Shown piece by piece: positions 61,842 through 64,000 of a stretch of 64,000 nucleotides of DNA. The notes under the pieces were generated by a model. The model had not been told where the DNA came from. It did no database searches and was given only the letters and a program-made list of their open reading frames with translations. Source of the stretch: Sulfurovum sp. UBA4779 (GTDB lineage Bacteria > Campylobacterota > Campylobacteria > Campylobacterales > Sulfurovaceae); the NCBI GenBank assembly GCA_002403155.1, contig DHHF01000006.1:62001-126000 (forward strand), read 5' to 3'. The position numbers and the translations under genes are program-made. The stretch's first letter is position 1; each line of letters opens with the position of its first letter.

Positions 61842-63290
61842 ATGGCACGATTGGTTGTTATGGGCGGAGGTGTCTCCGGACACACCGCCGCAACGTTTGC
61901 AAAAAAATGGCTTGGCAATGAACATGAAGTGGTAGTTGTTACTCCCAACTCACAATGGAACTGGATCCCGTCCAATATCTGGGTAGGAGTGGGCGAAATG
62001 AAGAAAGAAGACGTTGTTTTTCCTCTTGCCGGGGTGTATGCAAAAGCGGGCATAGACTACAGGCAAGCAAAAGCCGTATCGATTCATCCAAACGGCAGTG
62101 AAAAAAACGAAAAAGCATTTATTACGATAGAATACACAGGACAAAACAAAGAAGGACAGACAGAAGAAGTAACCTATGATTATCTTATCAATGCTACGGG
62201 CCCGAAATTGAATTTCGGCGCAACACCCGGACTGGATCAAGGATACACCGTTTCTGTTTGTACTGCAGATCATGCAGTGCATGCCAATGAAGAACTCCAG
62301 AAAGTCTTTGAAAAGGCAAAAACCAAAAAACAGAAAATCCTGATAGGCACAGGACATGGCATGTGTACATGTCAAGGTGCTGCATTTGAATATATCTTCA
62401 ATATTGAGCATGAAGCTAAAAAAGCAGGCATTAGAGATAATCTAGATATAAAATGGATTTCAAACGAATCATTCTTGGGTGATTTTGGTATGGGCGGAAT
62501 GCATCTAAATGTTGGCGGCTACACGGCTTCCAGTAAAATATTTGCCGAATCACTATATAGCGAGAGAAAACTTGAATGGGTTATCGGAGCGCATGTAAAT
62601 AAAGTAGAGGCCGGAAAAGTATATTACGAACTTTTAGACGGCACTATGGGTGAGGAGGAGTTTGATTTTGCTATGCTTATCCCACCGTTTGCCGGAGTTG
62701 GATTGAAAGCATTTAACAAAAACGGTGAAGATATAACTGCTGACATATTTGCACCAAACGGATTTATGAAAGTAGATGCCAACTACAATGCAGGTGCCTA
62801 TGAAAATTGGAAAGCAAGCGATTGGCCTCGTACTCTACAAAACCCTACTTATCAAAATATCTTTGCAGTAGGTATCGCGTTTGCACCGCCGCATCCGATA
62901 TCTAAACCAATGAGCTCACCAAACGGTACTCAGATATTCCCAACGCCGCCAAGGACAGGCATGCCAAGCGCTATGATGGGTAAAGCAGTTGCACACAGCA
63001 TCGTAGATATGATCCGTGGGGCATCTCAACCAACCCACACTGCGTGTATGTCGGAAATGGGTGCGGCTTGTGTAGCCAGTGCAGGTAAAGGATTTTTCAC
63101 CGGAACCGCTGCTGCTATGACTGTTTATCCGGTAGTTCCTGATTTTGAAAAATATCCTGGTGTCGGTAGAGATATCAGCATGACAACCGGAGAGATAGGC
63201 CTTGCAGGACACTGGATAAAACATCTTTTACATTTCGCGTTTATTTGGAAAGCCAAACTTAAACCGGGTTGGACTTTAATCCCGGAATAA
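61842..63290 (+). CDS. sqr: Sulfide:quinone oxidoreductase family flavoprotein
   Basis: A 482-residue protein with the FAD motif VVMGGGVSGHTAATFAKKWLG. SQR-like landmarks are SVCTADHA (Cys140), GTGHGMCTCQGAAFEY (Cys175, Cys177) and the C-terminal ACMSEMGAACVAS (Cys402, Cys410), near the places where SQR active-site cysteines lie. It should pass electrons from sulfide to the quinone pool at the membrane. The C terminus ends in a hydrophobic/basic amphipathic stretch (HWIKHLLHFAFIWKAKLK). SQR subtype is not assigned here. Confidence 0.87.
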   Translation: MARLVVMGGGVSGHTAATFAKKWLGNEHEVVVVTPNSQWNWIPSNIWVGVGEMKKEDVVFPLAGVYAKAGIDYRQAKAVSIHPNGSEKNEKAFITIEYTGQNKEGQTEEVTYDYLINATGPKLNFGATPGLDQGYTVSVCTADHAVHANEELQKVFEKAKTKKQKILIGTGHGMCTCQGAAFEYIFNIEHEAKKAGIRDNLDIKWISNESFLGDFGMGGMHLNVGGYTASSKIFAESLYSERKLEWVIGAHVNKVEAGKVYYELLDGTMGEEEFDFAMLIPPFAGVGLKAFNKNGEDITADIFAPNGFMKVDANYNAGAYENWKASDWPRTLQNPTYQNIFAVGIAFAPPHPISKPMSSPNGTQIFPTPPRTGMPSAMMGKAVAHSIVDMIRGASQPTHTACMSEMGAACVASAGKGFFTGTAAAMTVYPVVPDFEKYPGVGRDISMTTGEIGLAGHWIKHLLHFAFIWKAKLKPGWTLIPE

Positions 63291-63420
63291 GAAATATAGC
63301 AAGCAAATAGCTTGGAAATGATTTTCCTGAGCCGAAGGCGAAGCTTCAGTGAGATGAATTGAACGAGTAGCTTGGCTATGCGTTCAAGAAGAAATGATTA
63401 AATAAAAAAGGAGAAATAAC

Positions 63421-63588
63421 ATGGCAGCAAAACACATGGAGCACATTCAACCGTATAGTCCGCAAGCGGGTACTATGATACCAACAAAATTTAGAAAATT
63501 TTTACGTACTTGCGTTATTTGGCAATTTATAAGATTTATTGCTATAAATATCAAAATGACGCTTTTGATACTAAAAAGCCACCACTAA
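63421..63588 (+). CDS. Small 55-residue protein after sqr
   Basis: A short gene with a very good AAGGAG 9 nt before the ATG, 130 bp after sqr on the same strand. It starts MAAKHMEHIQPYSPQAG, then a basic stretch (TKFRKFLRTC) and a hydrophobic segment (VIWQFIRFIAI, MTLLILK), suggesting membrane association. It has a single Cys. I recognise no family. A role with SQR at the membrane is inference from position. Confidence 0.7.
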   Translation: MAAKHMEHIQPYSPQAGTMIPTKFRKFLRTCVIWQFIRFIAINIKMTLLILKSHH

Positions 63589-63590
63589 TC

Positions 63591-63610
63591 TATGTGCCGC
63601 AAGGCACATA
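63591..63610 (+). terminator. GCAA-tetraloop hairpin after the 55-residue gene
   Basis: TATGTGCC-GCAA-GGCACATA, a perfect 8-bp stem with a GNRA tetraloop 2 bp past the stop. No T-run follows, so it may stabilise or cut the transcript rather than end it. Confidence 0.5.
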
Positions 63611-63708
63611 TGAAACGCTTCAAATATCATTTCTAAAATTATTATCTCACCCTACAAACAAGATTATAAGCGTATACTTCAGGCTATTTAAAACCATCAG
63701 TGGATAAT

Positions 63709-64000
63709 ATGACCATTAAACATATCAGGCATGAAACAAGAGCTCAAACACATAGTTCTTGATTACAGCGGCACAATAGCGATCAATGCGGCTCTTATAA
63801 AAGGAGAAGCGGAAAGACTAAAAAAAACTATCACCGCAACTTTCCATACATATGCTAACACAGCACAGATACATACGGATCCGTATACGAACAATGTGAA
63901 GCTGATTTTTTAAATATTCGCGTAAAAGGCAAAGAGAAACAAGATGAGCAAAAACTCTCATTTATACGATCATTGGGCCAAGAAAACACTCTTGCTATCG
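63709..64000 (+). pseudogene. Frameshifted HAD-type soluble phosphatase gene, 5' part
   Basis: Joining three frames rebuilds a HAD protein like the soluble P-type ATPase-like phosphatases: MTIKISGMKQELKHIVLDYS (motif I Asp), then RLKKLSPQ, then LTADTYGSV (motif II Thr), then the tail KEKQDEQKLSFIRSLGQ reaching the window end. The shifts are one extra base at about 63719-63730, an A-run of eight where seven fit (63820-63827), and 4 extra bases near 63861-63867. They add up to six, so the last part returns to the first frame, but a stop (TGA near 63760) blocks it. True decay or sequencing error are both possible. Confidence 0.7.

Noticed and set aside
1..64000. CRISPR array, prophage, integron or transposase genes
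   Set aside because: No regularly spaced direct repeats, phage structural genes or DDE/tyrosine/serine recombinase frames were seen.

Overview
This window looks like ordinary chromosome from a sulfur-oxidising member of the Campylobacterota (epsilonproteobacteria), most like Sulfurovum or Sulfurimonas. That placement is my inference from gene content, not a database match. The signs are a porCDAB pyruvate:acceptor oxidoreductase in the Helicobacter-like gamma-delta-alpha-beta order, a bc1 complex with a di-haem c subunit, a sulfide:quinone oxidoreductase, a Tat-exported flavocytochrome c-type sulfide dehydrogenase flavoprotein, a glutamine synthetase without the adenylylation tyrosine, and AT-rich spacers with TATAAT boxes but few clear -35 boxes. 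I see no tRNA, rRNA, CRISPR array, prophage or intact insertion sequence. No gap between genes exceeds about 300 bp.

Layout. 1-9000: 3' end of a PHP phosphatase gene, glnA (+), then PBP1A, bioF-like, maf, a membrane protein and alaS (-). 9000-14400: envelope block murG, ftsW (-), ftsI (+), with panC convergent. 14500-19400: prfB (+), a LolD-like ATPase with a 41-residue membrane partner, tsf, rpsB, bcp (-). 19200-27700: a small acidic protein, an outer-membrane barrel, a Deg-type protease, a DUF420-like protein, an aldehyde dehydrogenase, then ilvE, an SPFH protein, hisIE and an exported Hsp20 (+). 27700-43150: a long leftward run with a radical SAM protein, purF, dapB, trxB, trxA, yraN, a formate dehydrogenase-like molybdoenzyme, yajQ, hom, an aminotransferase, a RodZ-like protein, rlmB, rsmI, rpmE, fccB and rsmE. 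43200-47400: moeA (+), then moaA-queE-queD-cytochrome c (-). 47500-53050: petABC, a GT-B-like protein, mnmG (-). 53200-55900: ribE and a cupin (+), mnmD, a NifX-like protein and luxS (-). 56100-61600: porCDAB, gph, an MFS transporter (-). 61800-64000: sqr, a 55-residue gene, and a frameshifted HAD phosphatase gene (+).

How it fits together. SQR and FccB would pass electrons from sulfide to quinone or cytochrome c; bc1 links the quinone pool to cytochrome c. Por makes or uses pyruvate with low-potential carriers, as in cells running a reductive TCA cycle. MoaA and MoeA supply the molybdopterin needed by the formate dehydrogenase-like enzyme. MnmG, MnmD, QueD and QueE modify tRNA wobble positions. 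RsmI, RsmE and RlmB modify rRNA.

The most unusual items are an S2 protein with an added C-terminal helix-hairpin-helix domain, a multi-hairpin leader before rpmE, several small genes easily missed by annotation, a QueE with displaced cluster cysteines, an exported Hsp20, and a mirrored hairpin around the ribosome-binding sites of mnmG and ribE.
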